A stretch of 64,000 nt of DNA from Arcticibacterium sp047623945 (GTDB taxonomy: Bacteria > Bacteroidota > Bacteroidia > Cytophagales > Spirosomataceae). The notes beneath the pieces are model-generated. The model saw only the letters and a list, made by a program, of their open reading frames with translations, did no database searches and was not told the DNA's origin. Positions 8,577 to 16,642 of the stretch are shown in pieces; the first letter of the stretch is position 1, and the number at the start of each line of letters is the position of its first letter. Made by a program: the position numbers and the translations under genes. The stretch spans positions 1 through 64,000 of the forward strand of contig JBLHOT010000010.1 in assembly GCA_047623945.1 (NCBI GenBank). The letters are read 5' to 3'.

Positions 8577-9560
8577 ATGGAAGTTATTGAAATGCTTAAA
8601 AATGAAATTTTAGGCTTTTTGGGTGTTAATGAGGTATGGAAACTATTGCAATCTGGCGATTTTAGTATTTTTCTCACTTGGGCAGGAATAAAAGCTGTGC
8701 TAATCCCCTTTATTCCATTCTTGTTATTATTAGAGCTGGTTATGGGCTACATAAATAAAAAGCCTGACACCAAAGTTTACCCAATCACGTTTCTTATTTA
8801 TGTGTTAAATAGGCTCATATCTAGAGTAATAGCCATAGGAATGACGGCTATCATTATTGCTCACTTACAGCCATACGCGTTATTTCAGACGAGCATGACC
8901 TGGTATTGGTTTATTTATGGCTATGTGGTGTGGGAATTTGCACATTTCATCTATCATTATCTGGGGCATAAAGTTAGATTGTTTTGGTGCCTGCATTCTA
9001 CGCATCACACCCCAGAAGACATGAACCTCTCTGTTACCTACGCCCATTTCTTCTTGGAAGGGGCCTATGCAGACACTATTAGAGGTACTATCTGTATTTT
9101 AGCTGGGATACATCCTGCATTGTTATTTCTAATCATGTTTATAGACGGCACTTATGGTGGGTTTATTCACATCGGAGAAAGTATTTCAAAAAGTGGTAGG
9201 CTTGGGATTTATACTAAATGGCTATTAACGCCGCTTCACCATCGCATTCATCACGCCCGAAATCCTCTATACATAGATACCAATTATTGTAATTTGCTTA
9301 ATATTTGGGATCGGGTATTTGGCACATTTCAAGAAGAAGACAAAAATGTGGTAATTGAATATGGCATCACCAGAAATGTAAACACCAATAACATCCTAGA
9401 TGTCTATTTTGGAGAATTCATTGCCTTGTTTAAGGATATTTGGCAAGCACCCGGGTTAAAGAATAAATTCCTTTATGTATGGATGCCACCGGGTTGGAGT
9501 CATACAGGAGAACACCAGACAGCCAAAATTGTAAGGGATACTTACTTTAAGGAAAAGTAA
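8577..9560 (+). CDS. Sterol desaturase / fatty acid hydroxylase family membrane protein, copy 2 (327 aa)
   Basis: A second membrane di-iron enzyme of the fatty acid hydroxylase superfamily. Its His clusters are HYLGH (about residue 124), HSTHHT (about 139) and HHRIHHA (about 222), with four or more hydrophobic segments. It is clearly diverged from the copy at 6522 but shares the C-terminal GWSH motif (PGWSHDGE in copy 1, PPGWSHTGE here). The lipid substrate is unknown. The ATG at 8577 is chosen because the frame opens only shortly upstream; MLKNEILGF five codons later is a possible alternative start. Confidence 0.87.
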   Translation: MEVIEMLKNEILGFLGVNEVWKLLQSGDFSIFLTWAGIKAVLIPFIPFLLLLELVMGYINKKPDTKVYPITFLIYVLNRLISRVIAIGMTAIIIAHLQPYALFQTSMTWYWFIYGYVVWEFAHFIYHYLGHKVRLFWCLHSTHHTPEDMNLSVTYAHFFLEGAYADTIRGTICILAGIHPALLFLIMFIDGTYGGFIHIGESISKSGRLGIYTKWLLTPLHHRIHHARNPLYIDTNYCNLLNIWDRVFGTFQEEDKNVVIEYGITRNVNTNNILDVYFGEFIALFKDIWQAPGLKNKFLYVWMPPGWSHTGEHQTAKIVRDTYFKEK

Positions 9561-9630
9561 AAGGTAGTGGCTCCCCGCTAAACTGACTTTAAAAAGCTAA
9601 AGAGGGACTAGTTCATCAAACTATTATAAA

Positions 9631-9706
9631 GCCAAGGGCTCAATGCAATTAGCCAAAACTGCTATCTAAATGGATTCCCAGGTCTTAATTCAGAACTTCT
9701 GCAACC
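9631..9706 (+). pseudogene. Remnant of the 3' end of a second DUF2911 gene
   Basis: This stretch aligns almost without gaps to 8251-8326, the end of the intact DUF2911 gene. GCCAAGGGCTCAATGCAATT compares with GCCAAAGCCTCTATGGAATT, and the shared words ATGGATT and CTTAA follow. It reads QLAKTAI-stop-MDSQVL against ELAKTAGNMDYVRL. Roughly 65-70% of bases match by eye, with one deletion and an in-frame stop. It lies at the same relative place, after a hydroxylase gene, as the intact copy. Nothing else of the gene is recognisable. Confidence 0.6.
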
Positions 9707-9745
9707 ATAAAAAAACGTAAGGCCAAACTGCCTTACGTTTTTTTA
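9707..9745 (+). terminator. Strong hairpin terminator
   Basis: A-run, AACGTAAGGC, six-base loop, GCCTTACGTT and a T-run: a near-perfect stem that would work in both directions. It closes the unit from 8577 and isolates the methyltransferase gene at 9823. Confidence 0.8.
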
Positions 9746-9791
9746 TATCTCTTCATTTTAAGAGAACCATTCGGTTCTAATCCTAAAATAA

Positions 9792-9799
9792 TATCTTTG
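9792..9799 (+). promoter_or_regulatory. Bacteroidota-type -7 element upstream of the methyltransferase-like gene
   Basis: TATCTTTG matches TAnnTTTG exactly, with TTCG (consensus TTTG) 18 bases upstream and the ATG 24 bases downstream of the element's first bases. Confidence 0.5.
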
Positions 9800-9822
9800 C
9801 GACAAAATAAGCTTAACGGATT

Positions 9823-10566
9823 ATGGCATTCATAGAAGAACTAGACAAACAAGGAAACTTTCTCTTTAAACATCGTAGCTACTTTCCCCTACTTTTCCTT
9901 TTGGTAACTATTGCTGTTTTTTATTTTGAAGTCATTCAAAGTAATAGCTATTTAAGCTCTATAAATTATTGGTACTTCGCTTTGGCTATCGGCCTTTTAG
10001 GACTGATGGTTAGAGTTTTTACTGTGGGTTTCACACCTATTAATACCTCAGGCAGAAATACTTCTGAAGGACAGGTGGCGGACGAATTAAACCAGACAGG
10101 CATATACTCTGTTGTAAGGCATCCATTATATGTTGGTAACTATCTCATGTGGCTGGCGGTAGCCATGCTCACTGCTAGTCTTTGGTTTATCATCTCTTTT
10201 ACACTCGTATACTGGGTATATTATGAGCGAATCATGTTTGCAGAAGAAGCCTTTTTAAGAAATAAGTTTGGAGAAAAGTATCTTGGCTGGGCCGCCAATG
10301 TACCCGCTTTTATTCCTATGCTTAGTATCCCTACAAAACCCAAATATCCGTTAAGCGTTAAAAAAATACTTAAAAAGGAGAAGAACGGCGTAGCCGCTCT
10401 CTTTGGTCTATTTTGGCTTTTTGACGCTTTAAAGAACTATTTGGAGTCTGGTCAACTAAACCTTCAAAAGAACTTTTGGTTTTGGGCATTTGCCATAAGT
10501 GCGGTGGTCTACCTTATTCTCAAAATCATTAAGAGATCTACCACAATCCTAGAAGACGGTAGATAA
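9823..10566 (+). CDS. Isoprenylcysteine carboxyl methyltransferase (ICMT)-like membrane protein (247 aa)
   Basis: The protein has about five hydrophobic helices and the ICMT/PEMT-type SAM-binding motif: YSVVRHPLYVGNYLMW (about residues 100-115) and, after two helices, YYERIMFAEEAFLRNKFG (about 134-152). Bacterial members methylate lipids or unknown small molecules; substrate cannot be predicted here. It has a promoter-like element at 9792. Immediately downstream lies a decayed paralogue (10621-11007) that still shows the LY-GN-LM and AEE-FL-N-F motifs. Confidence 0.85.
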   Translation: MAFIEELDKQGNFLFKHRSYFPLLFLLVTIAVFYFEVIQSNSYLSSINYWYFALAIGLLGLMVRVFTVGFTPINTSGRNTSEGQVADELNQTGIYSVVRHPLYVGNYLMWLAVAMLTASLWFIISFTLVYWVYYERIMFAEEAFLRNKFGEKYLGWAANVPAFIPMLSIPTKPKYPLSVKKILKKEKNGVAALFGLFWLFDALKNYLESGQLNLQKNFWFWAFAISAVVYLILKIIKRSTTILEDGR

Positions 10567-10620
10567 CTCAAATCTCCCCCGCCACTGAGACTTCATGGTC
10601 AAGATGGCGACCTTCTTTCT

Positions 10621-11007
10621 AACTATAGAAATTTGCTCTTCTCTATCGATTACCTTTTTCTATTTATTCCTTTCACTTCGGTTTTATGCACCCCAATACC
10701 GCCGTACTCATTGGTTTAATTTTGCTGTGATCGGTCAGATTACTCGTAGTATTACCATTAGATTGGTGTATCAAATGAGGCGAAAAAAAACAGAAGACTT
10801 TATGCCAAAGTTTTAGTAACAACAGGCCTTTTCACTTATTGACTATACGCAGGAAACATTTTAATGCAAGACCGGTTTAAGTGTGATATCTAATTCACTG
10901 CTTTTTATGGTGATCACCACCCTATATTTATGTTCATTTACCCGACTATCGTAAGAGCCGAAGAAGATTTCCTATCCAATAACTTCAGGAAAGGTTTTGA
11001 TGACTAA
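10621..11007 (+). pseudogene. Decayed second ICMT-like methyltransferase gene
   Basis: Three-frame reading gives ordered matches to the intact gene upstream: NLLFSIDYLFLFIPF (intact NFLFKHRSYFPLLFLL) near 10630-10675, AKVLVTTGLFTY (intact ADELNQTGIYSV) near 10804-10840, LYAGNILM (intact LYVGNYLM) near 10842-10866, and VRAEEDFLSNNFRKGF (intact MFAEEAFLRNKFGEKY) near 10950-11000. Stops and frame changes separate them and part of the membrane region is lost. The order and spacing make chance similarity unlikely. A short uninterrupted frame at 10595-10816 runs across this remnant and is not a gene. Confidence 0.65.
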
Positions 11008-11022
11008 ACTATGATAAGGGAA

Positions 11023-11444
11023 TAAAAAAATCCTAAAATATACTTCTATGAAACGGGCTTATTATGCCAGCAATCAGGATACAATGATGAAGAAATCTTA
11101 AAAAAATATACAAACAGAGGCAGTTCATTCGAAAACCTATTTATGTCTGAAATGATTAAACAAAATGGCTGACCATAATATCTTATGGAATGAGTTTTTC
11201 TATTATAAGGAGAGTAATCAAACCGAAATTGACCTCTTAATACCTAAAGCGAACGGCTTGAATATTTACGAAATAAAATCAAGTCAAACCCTCATCTATG
11301 ACAAATATGAAGGTTTAATGAAATTTTAAAAAATAAGTGCCGACCCCATTTAGTCAAAAACACTCGTTCTCTGGAAAAGAGAAAACTCATATGCATTTTG
11401 GTTGTAAAACAGTTATCTGGTCTGAACTAAATCTGAAGAAATAA
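11023..11444 (+). pseudogene. Remnant of an ATPase with DUF4143 domain (C-terminal part)
   Basis: The reading frame gives KNPKIYFYETGLLCQQSG, then GSSFENLFMSEMIKQNG, then after a frame change FYYKESNQTEIDLLI and IYEIKSSQTLI, and finally KTVIWSELN. These are the ordered motifs of the DUF4143 domain at the C-terminus of ATP-binding proteins of the AAA+ superfamily. The ATPase half is absent and several stops interrupt the rest, so this is a dead fragment. It lies between the methyltransferase remnant and the gluconate dehydrogenase-like gene. No intact family member is visible in the window. Confidence 0.7.
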
Positions 11445-11446
11445 CA

Positions 11447-12031
11447 CTATAAACTCCAAGTATTCCCAACATCCGATAATGGAATACACCCTTGATATGG
11501 ACCAGGAACGGGGTCATAACTTAACACGTTCAAGCCAATATCCTCCGAAGAGAAGTACGCCCAAAGTGCCGTTGATTTTAAGCTCCTGTAAAAACCTACG
11601 GGCTCTTGTTTTCCAACGGCTGTCCCCCAAACACTTCCATTAAATTTAGGAGAACTGACTTCTTCCATTTTAAGAATCTTAGTTTTGTTTTCCAGACTTA
11701 AATCCGCAAACGCTTCGCCAAACTTCTCTTTGCATGTAGCGTTAAAATCATCCATCCCTTTGTCCATCTCCTTTTGGCCCGCTTTGCCGTTTAGTTTACC
11801 ATAAACTAAGTCAATAAATATATCCACTTTCATCTCTAAGGCTCCGGGTGTTTCCGTTTTAGGCAAAAGCGTATCTACAAGGGCAGAAACCAATTCGGCG
11901 TGCTTAACACTCAAAAACTTTGGTTGCCAATTCAATCTAGACACGTCTTTACAAGATTGTAATAAAGATGGAAATATGGCCGTAGCCACTCCAAATAAGG
12001 CTGTTTGCTTTAATGCTTCTCTTCTTTCCAT
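11447..12031 (-). CDS. Gluconate 2-dehydrogenase subunit 3 family protein, Tat-exported (194 aa)
   Basis: Small subunit of an FAD-dependent sugar dehydrogenase. The chosen start, ATG 12031, gives MERREALKQTALFGVATAI, a twin-arginine signal peptide followed by LLQSC. It lies 4 bases after the stop of the GMC gene, so the pair is translationally coupled. The mature part has the Gluc3 pattern ALVDTLLPKTETPGALE and a C-terminal GPYQGCIPL segment. In characterised complexes this subunit carries the catalytic subunit through the Tat pathway and stabilises it, and electrons go on to a cytochrome c. Longer starts upstream would run inside the GMC gene and are unlikely. Confidence 0.88.
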   Translation of the reverse strand: MERREALKQTALFGVATAIFPSLLQSCKDVSRLNWQPKFLSVKHAELVSALVDTLLPKTETPGALEMKVDIFIDLVYGKLNGKAGQKEMDKGMDDFNATCKEKFGEAFADLSLENKTKILKMEEVSSPKFNGSVWGTAVGKQEPVGFYRSLKSTALWAYFSSEDIGLNVLSYDPVPGPYQGCIPLSDVGNTWSL

Positions 12032-12035
12032 AGTA

Positions 12036-13742
12036 TTAAAGGTTATTCTTTTTAAGTTCCGAAACGGCATGATTTGCGGCTCTAGCCGTAAGAGCCATAT
12101 AAGTAAGAGAGGGATTGACACAAGAAGATGAAGTCATACATGCTCCATCCGTCACAAAAACGTTTTTAACAGCATGCACTTGATTCGTAGCATTCAAAAC
12201 AGATGTTTTAGGGTCGCGTCCCATTCTGGCCGTTCCCATTTCATGAACGCCATACCCCATGCCATGCTCATTGTCAAAACCTACAATATCTTTTAGCCCT
12301 GCTTTTTCTAGCATCTCCACAGCATCTATTTGTATTTGCTTGTTAATTGCCAGCTCATTTTCTTTGAATTCAGCATCAATCACCAAAGTAGGTCTTCCCC
12401 ACTTATCTAAGTTTTCTCGGTCTAGAGATACTTGGTTTTCGTGATAAGGTAAGCACTCCGCAAAGCCTGTTATGAAGAACTCCCAATCACCTGGTTTCAT
12501 TAAGGCATCTTTAAATTCGCCTCCAAAAGCCTCTTGGTTTGCTCCCGCACCCCAATTAGCTCTTCCTGCCCCTCCCTGATAACCAAAACCCCTTACAAAT
12601 TTATCTGTGGTAGACTTTTCATCAATGTTTCTATACCTAGGGATATATATTCCATTAGGTCTTCTTCCTTTATAATAAGTATCCTCATGGCCATCAAATT
12701 TACCCATGGCTCCTACGCGGTAAGTATGGTCCATTAAGTTATGCCCTAATTCTCCACTGTCATTTCCTAGACCATTTTCAAAACGATTAGAAGTTGAATT
12801 TAACAATAGCTGGGTTGTGCCAATGGTAGAGGCGTTACAGAAAACAATTTTCGCATAATACTCCATCACTTCTTTAGTCTCAGAATCTATTACGCGTACG
12901 CCAACCGCTTTACCTTTCTCCTCATCATATATAATGGAATCTGCCAAAGAAAAAGGTCTTATAGTCAAATTTCCCGTGAGGTTTGCAGCCGGCAAAGTAA
13001 CAGCATTACTACTAAAATAAGCACCATAAGGGCATCCTCTATCGCATCTGTTTCTAGACTGACACTGGCCTCGGCCATTTAATGGCTCGGTTAGATGAGC
13101 CACTCTACCAATGATCATGTTTCGTCCGGGAAACTCCTTTTCAATTCTTTTCTTAACGTCCTTCTCTACACAATTTAGCTCCATAGGAGGCAAAAAGTGA
13201 CTATCTGGTAATTGAGGCAAACCAATAGCCTCTCCACTGATTCCAGCAAATTTCTCAACATGTGTGTACCACGGAGCTATATCTTTATATCTAATAGGCC
13301 AGTCAACTCCATGACCGTCTTTTGCGTTTGCCATAAAGTCCAAATCGGACCAACGATAACATTGCTTACCCCACAGCAGAGAACGCCCACCCATTTGGTT
13401 GGCACGTAACCACATAAATGGCTTTTCTTCTTTGTAAGGATTCTCATCATCCTTAGCATAGAAATGTTTATTGTTTTCTCCTATAAAACCTGAACGAGCT
13501 GCTTTTTCATGTCCTTTCATTTCATCAGCAGCTACAGCACCTCTTAGTTCCAAGTCCCAAGGGTCGTTATTCATAGTAGGATAATCTACCACATGCTCTA
13601 CTAGCCGTCCCCGTTCTAGAACTAGGGTTTTTAGTCCGCTTTCGCAAAGTTCTTTTGCCGCCCATCCACCGCTAATTCCTGAGCCTATAACAATGGCGTC
13701 ATAGGTCATATCATTCTTTGCGTCTATATTAAAATTCGCCAT
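12036..13742 (-). CDS. GMC-family FAD-dependent sugar oxidoreductase (568 aa)
   Basis: Large subunit of a glucoside/gluconate-type dehydrogenase. The FAD-binding motif IGSGISGGWAA is near residues 18-28, followed by LVLERG. A Cys-rich segment (CQSRNRCDRGCPYGAY, about 227-242) resembles that of gluconate 2-dehydrogenase catalytic subunits. The C-terminus has GYGVHEMGTARMG and NPSLTYMALTARAA, typical of the GMC C-terminal domain. It has no signal peptide, consistent with export together with the Tat-targeted small subunit encoded 4 bases downstream. Likely reaction: oxidation of a sugar or glycoside hydroxyl (for example at C3) in the periplasm, with electrons passed to a cytochrome. Substrate specificity is inferred only. 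Confidence 0.9.
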   Translation of the reverse strand: MANFNIDAKNDMTYDAIVIGSGISGGWAAKELCESGLKTLVLERGRLVEHVVDYPTMNNDPWDLELRGAVAADEMKGHEKAARSGFIGENNKHFYAKDDENPYKEEKPFMWLRANQMGGRSLLWGKQCYRWSDLDFMANAKDGHGVDWPIRYKDIAPWYTHVEKFAGISGEAIGLPQLPDSHFLPPMELNCVEKDVKKRIEKEFPGRNMIIGRVAHLTEPLNGRGQCQSRNRCDRGCPYGAYFSSNAVTLPAANLTGNLTIRPFSLADSIIYDEEKGKAVGVRVIDSETKEVMEYYAKIVFCNASTIGTTQLLLNSTSNRFENGLGNDSGELGHNLMDHTYRVGAMGKFDGHEDTYYKGRRPNGIYIPRYRNIDEKSTTDKFVRGFGYQGGAGRANWGAGANQEAFGGEFKDALMKPGDWEFFITGFAECLPYHENQVSLDRENLDKWGRPTLVIDAEFKENELAINKQIQIDAVEMLEKAGLKDIVGFDNEHGMGYGVHEMGTARMGRDPKTSVLNATNQVHAVKNVFVTDGACMTSSSCVNPSLTYMALTARAANHAVSELKKNNL

Positions 13743-13880
13743 TCATTATCTCTTAATGTTTGAATTCTAAATTTAAGAAAAGAATTGGATGCTTTCCTTT
13801 CAGAATTCCTGTTTATCTAAAGATTCAAACCAAATTCTTATATTTAATATATGTCTAAGAAAATTTAAACCCAATTCATT

Positions 13881-14108
13881 ATGAAAACTATGACCTGTAA
13901 GCAGCTAAGTGGAGCCTGCGACCTTGAGTTTCACGCCGAAACATTTGAAGAAATGGCCGAAATGAGCAAAAAACATGGAACAGAAATGTTTCAAAAGGGG
14001 GATAAAGCCCATTTAAGAGCAATGTTAGAAATGAAAGAATTAATGCAAAACCCAGGAGCTATGCAACAATGGTTTGCAGACAAAAAGAAGGCTTTCGAAG
14101 CCTTGTAA
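13881..14108 (+). CDS. DUF1059-like small protein (75 aa)
   Basis: A small soluble protein that starts MKTMTCKQLSGACDLEFHA, the DUF1059 pattern, and continues with FEEMAEMSKKHGTEMFQKGD. No signal peptide. Function unknown. The ATG at 13881 is the first in frame. It is divergent from the GMC gene and precedes the FAH-family gene by 48 bases. Confidence 0.8.
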   Translation: MKTMTCKQLSGACDLEFHAETFEEMAEMSKKHGTEMFQKGDKAHLRAMLEMKELMQNPGAMQQWFADKKKAFEAL

Positions 14109-14156
14109 TTCAAATACTTTAATTTCATTTTTATTAAAAAAATAATTAAGATCCTG

Positions 14157-14771
14157 ATGAAAATCCTCGCCATTGGCAAGAACTATGTCAACACTTTTGA
14201 AGAAATAAGTGCCAATAAGTCTGGCAGCCAAATCATTTTCTCTAAACCTGAGTCTAGCTTGGTGTTAAATAATAATGACGTTTCTTATCCTTCCTTTACA
14301 AAAGACCTACGTTATGAGGTCGAATTAGTTCTGAAAATAGGAAAGACAGGCAAAGACATTTCAGAAGAGAACGCACACGAATATATTTCTGAAATAGGCA
14401 TTGGTATTGACTTTACGGCCAAAGATATCTTTGATGCCTCGCGAGAAGGCAAAGGTCCATGGGATTTAGGTAAGGGTTTTGATGGTGGTGCACCCATTTC
14501 CAGCTTTAAACCAATATCAAGTTTCTCAGACTTAGGAAACATAAATTTCAATTTGAAAATAAACGAAAAGGAATTACAAGCTGGCAATACGAGCCTGATG
14601 ATTTATAATTTCGCAGAAATTATAAGCTACACTTCAAAGTTCATGACATTGCAGCCGGGTGATTTTATTTTTACGGGCACTCCAGCATCTGGAACTGGGC
14701 AAATTCATAAAGGAGACCGTTTAGAAGCTTCAATCGAAGGAGAAGTTTTGTTAGATTTTAAAATGGTTTGA
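14157..14771 (+). CDS. Fumarylacetoacetate hydrolase family protein (204 aa)
   Basis: A single-domain FAH-fold enzyme. Visible family motifs are KNYVNT near the N-terminus, YEVELVLKIGK (metal-ligand E-x-E, about residues 58-68), GIGIDFTAKDIFDASREGKG (Asp ligand and Lys), WDLGKGFDGGAPIS, and FTGTPASGTGQIHKGD near the C-terminus. Such enzymes hydrolyse or decarboxylate beta-diketo or oxo acids, as in FAH and oxaloacetate decarboxylase. At 204 aa it is the short cytosolic form, as in human FAHD1-type proteins. The exact substrate is not predictable. Confidence 0.88.
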   Translation: MKILAIGKNYVNTFEEISANKSGSQIIFSKPESSLVLNNNDVSYPSFTKDLRYEVELVLKIGKTGKDISEENAHEYISEIGIGIDFTAKDIFDASREGKGPWDLGKGFDGGAPISSFKPISSFSDLGNINFNLKINEKELQAGNTSLMIYNFAEIISYTSKFMTLQPGDFIFTGTPASGTGQIHKGDRLEASIEGEVLLDFKMV

Positions 14772-15089
14772 AAAAAATAGCTGTCTAAGCCATGAAAGAT
14801 TCGGAATCGAATCGTTTCAAAAAAGGAGAAGATGATTTTTCCAAACAAGTTTGGATAGTGAGATTTACTGCAGACACCGAGAATTCCGAATTTGAGAATC
14901 TTTGATTAGTACTCCTTTAAACCTCAGCCTTGCCACTCAAAAATGAATTAATCCATTTTAAGACAGACTGTATAAGGCAAAAATCCTGTTTTAGACTATT
15001 CTTTGAAAGGGCATCGGTTTTATATAGTATCTTAGTCCAGTAAAGTATAAACAGCCTTCACTATTCAACCCTATAAAAAAAGTATACCG
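14772..15089. other. Intergenic region without a recognised gene
   Basis: 318 bases. A 37-codon open frame starts at ATG 14792 (MKDSESNRFKKGEDDF) and ends at 14905; it looks protein-like but has no match I recognise and could be a gene fragment. The last 60 bases before the esterase contain TATCTTAG (15028-15035), one mismatch from the -7 consensus. Confidence 0.4.
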
Positions 15090-16628
15090 ATGACTCGATC
15101 AAGACTTATCCCATTATTTATTACCCTCCTTTTCGCTCTTCAGGCTAATGCTCAAATCAAGCTGCCATCCATTTTTGGGGATCACATGGTTTTGCAACAA
15201 AAACAGAATAACCCAGTTTGGGGTTGGGCTCAACCAAACGAAAAAGTTACCGTAGAAATAAACGGTCAAAGCCATTCCATCATTGCCAATGCAAAAGGTA
15301 ACTGGCGTGTAGTTCTAAGACCAATTCCTGCTGGAGGCCCTTACAAAATGAATATTGAAGGAGCATCTTCAAAGTTCTTTTTTGACGATGTACTAGTGGG
15401 CGAAGTTTGGATTTGTTCTGGCCAATCAAACATGCAATGGGAACTCAAAAATACCAATAGCGGAGAATTAGCCATTGCCACAGCCAATTACCCCAATATC
15501 CGATTAATCACAGTGCCCAGAGTAGGTACTTCAGAAACGCAGGATGACTTTGAAGGCTCTTGGGAAGCGGCTTCACCAGAAACCGCTGCTGATTTTTCTG
15601 CCATAGGTTATTTCTTTGGGCAGCGATTACATCATGCACTAGATGTCCCTATTGGGCTTATTGATAACGCTTGGGGTGGCTCTGCTGCCGAAGCATGGGT
15701 AAATAGAGATGTATTAGAAGCCGATGAAAACTACACAGCACTCATGGCTTCATGGAAAAAAACAGAACAAACCTATAACTATGATGAGGAAATAGAGGAA
15801 TGGCAGAAAGCTGTGGAGACATGGAAAACCAATAAAGAAGACAAAGGCATGCCAAGAAAGCCAGGGAATTTAATGACAGGAAATCATCGACCTGCGAATA
15901 TTTATAATGGTGTACTTCACCCAACTATTGGCTACGGAATTAAAGGTGTTATTTGGTATCAGGGCGAATCAAATGCTGGTCGCTCATACCAATACCGTGA
16001 CCTATTTCCGTTAATGATTCAAAACTGGCGTAACGAATGGAAACAAGGCGACTTTCCATTCTATTATGTACAACTGGCAGACTTCATGGTAGAATCTGAT
16101 CAACCAGAAGAAAGTGGCTGGGCTGAGCTCCGTGAGGCTCAAACCATGACCAAAGATAGGCTTTCAAATGTAGGTGAAGCTGTCATCATTGACCTTGGAG
16201 AAGGCCGAGATATTCATCCAAGAACTAAACAAACCGTAGCCGACCGCTTAGTTAGAATAGCCTTAGCAAGAGATTATCATAAAGCCATTATTTACGAAGG
16301 GCCTTCATATAAATCTATGGAGATAATGGGAGATAAAATTCTATTGACTTTTGACAAGGTTGGCCAAGGGCTTTATTCCTTTGACACTAGAGAACCTCAA
16401 GGCTTTGCTATAGCCGGAGCAGATAAAAAATTCGTTTGGGCGGAAGCCAAAATAATCTCTGGTAATCAAATGGAAATATCACACGAAAGTATTGCGAACC
16501 CTATTTCTGTGCGATACGCCTGGGCAAATAACCCAGTTTGTAATATGTATAACCGTGATGGATTGCCGATGACTCCATTCAGAACAGACTCTTGGAAAGG
16601 TGTTACTTTTGGAAAAGTAGATCGTTGA
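15090..16628 (+). CDS. Sialate O-acetylesterase-like SGNH esterase (512 aa)
   Basis: Secreted (signal peptide MTRSRLIPLFITLLFALQANA) carbohydrate esterase of the 9-O-acetylesterase family. A beta-sandwich N-terminal region (residues about 22-100; LPSIFGDHMVLQQ is a family signature) precedes the SGNH domain with the nucleophile in WICSGQSNMQW (about residue 114), oxyanion motif WYQGESNAGR (about 292) and the C-terminal Asp/His segment near DIHPRTK. It removes acetyl groups from sugars. It is 14 bases upstream of the GH140-like gene, so the two form an operon for glycan breakdown. Confidence 0.9.
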   Translation: MTRSRLIPLFITLLFALQANAQIKLPSIFGDHMVLQQKQNNPVWGWAQPNEKVTVEINGQSHSIIANAKGNWRVVLRPIPAGGPYKMNIEGASSKFFFDDVLVGEVWICSGQSNMQWELKNTNSGELAIATANYPNIRLITVPRVGTSETQDDFEGSWEAASPETAADFSAIGYFFGQRLHHALDVPIGLIDNAWGGSAAEAWVNRDVLEADENYTALMASWKKTEQTYNYDEEIEEWQKAVETWKTNKEDKGMPRKPGNLMTGNHRPANIYNGVLHPTIGYGIKGVIWYQGESNAGRSYQYRDLFPLMIQNWRNEWKQGDFPFYYVQLADFMVESDQPEESGWAELREAQTMTKDRLSNVGEAVIIDLGEGRDIHPRTKQTVADRLVRIALARDYHKAIIYEGPSYKSMEIMGDKILLTFDKVGQGLYSFDTREPQGFAIAGADKKFVWAEAKIISGNQMEISHESIANPISVRYAWANNPVCNMYNRDGLPMTPFRTDSWKGVTFGKVDR

Positions 16629-16642
16629 TAATTTCATATAGC

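Noticed and set aside
10595..10816. 73-codon plus-strand frame
   Set aside because: It crosses the decayed methyltransferase remnant in another frame and has no conserved features.
14792..14905. 37-codon frame after the FAH-family gene
   Set aside because: Too short and without recognised homology; recorded as intergenic.
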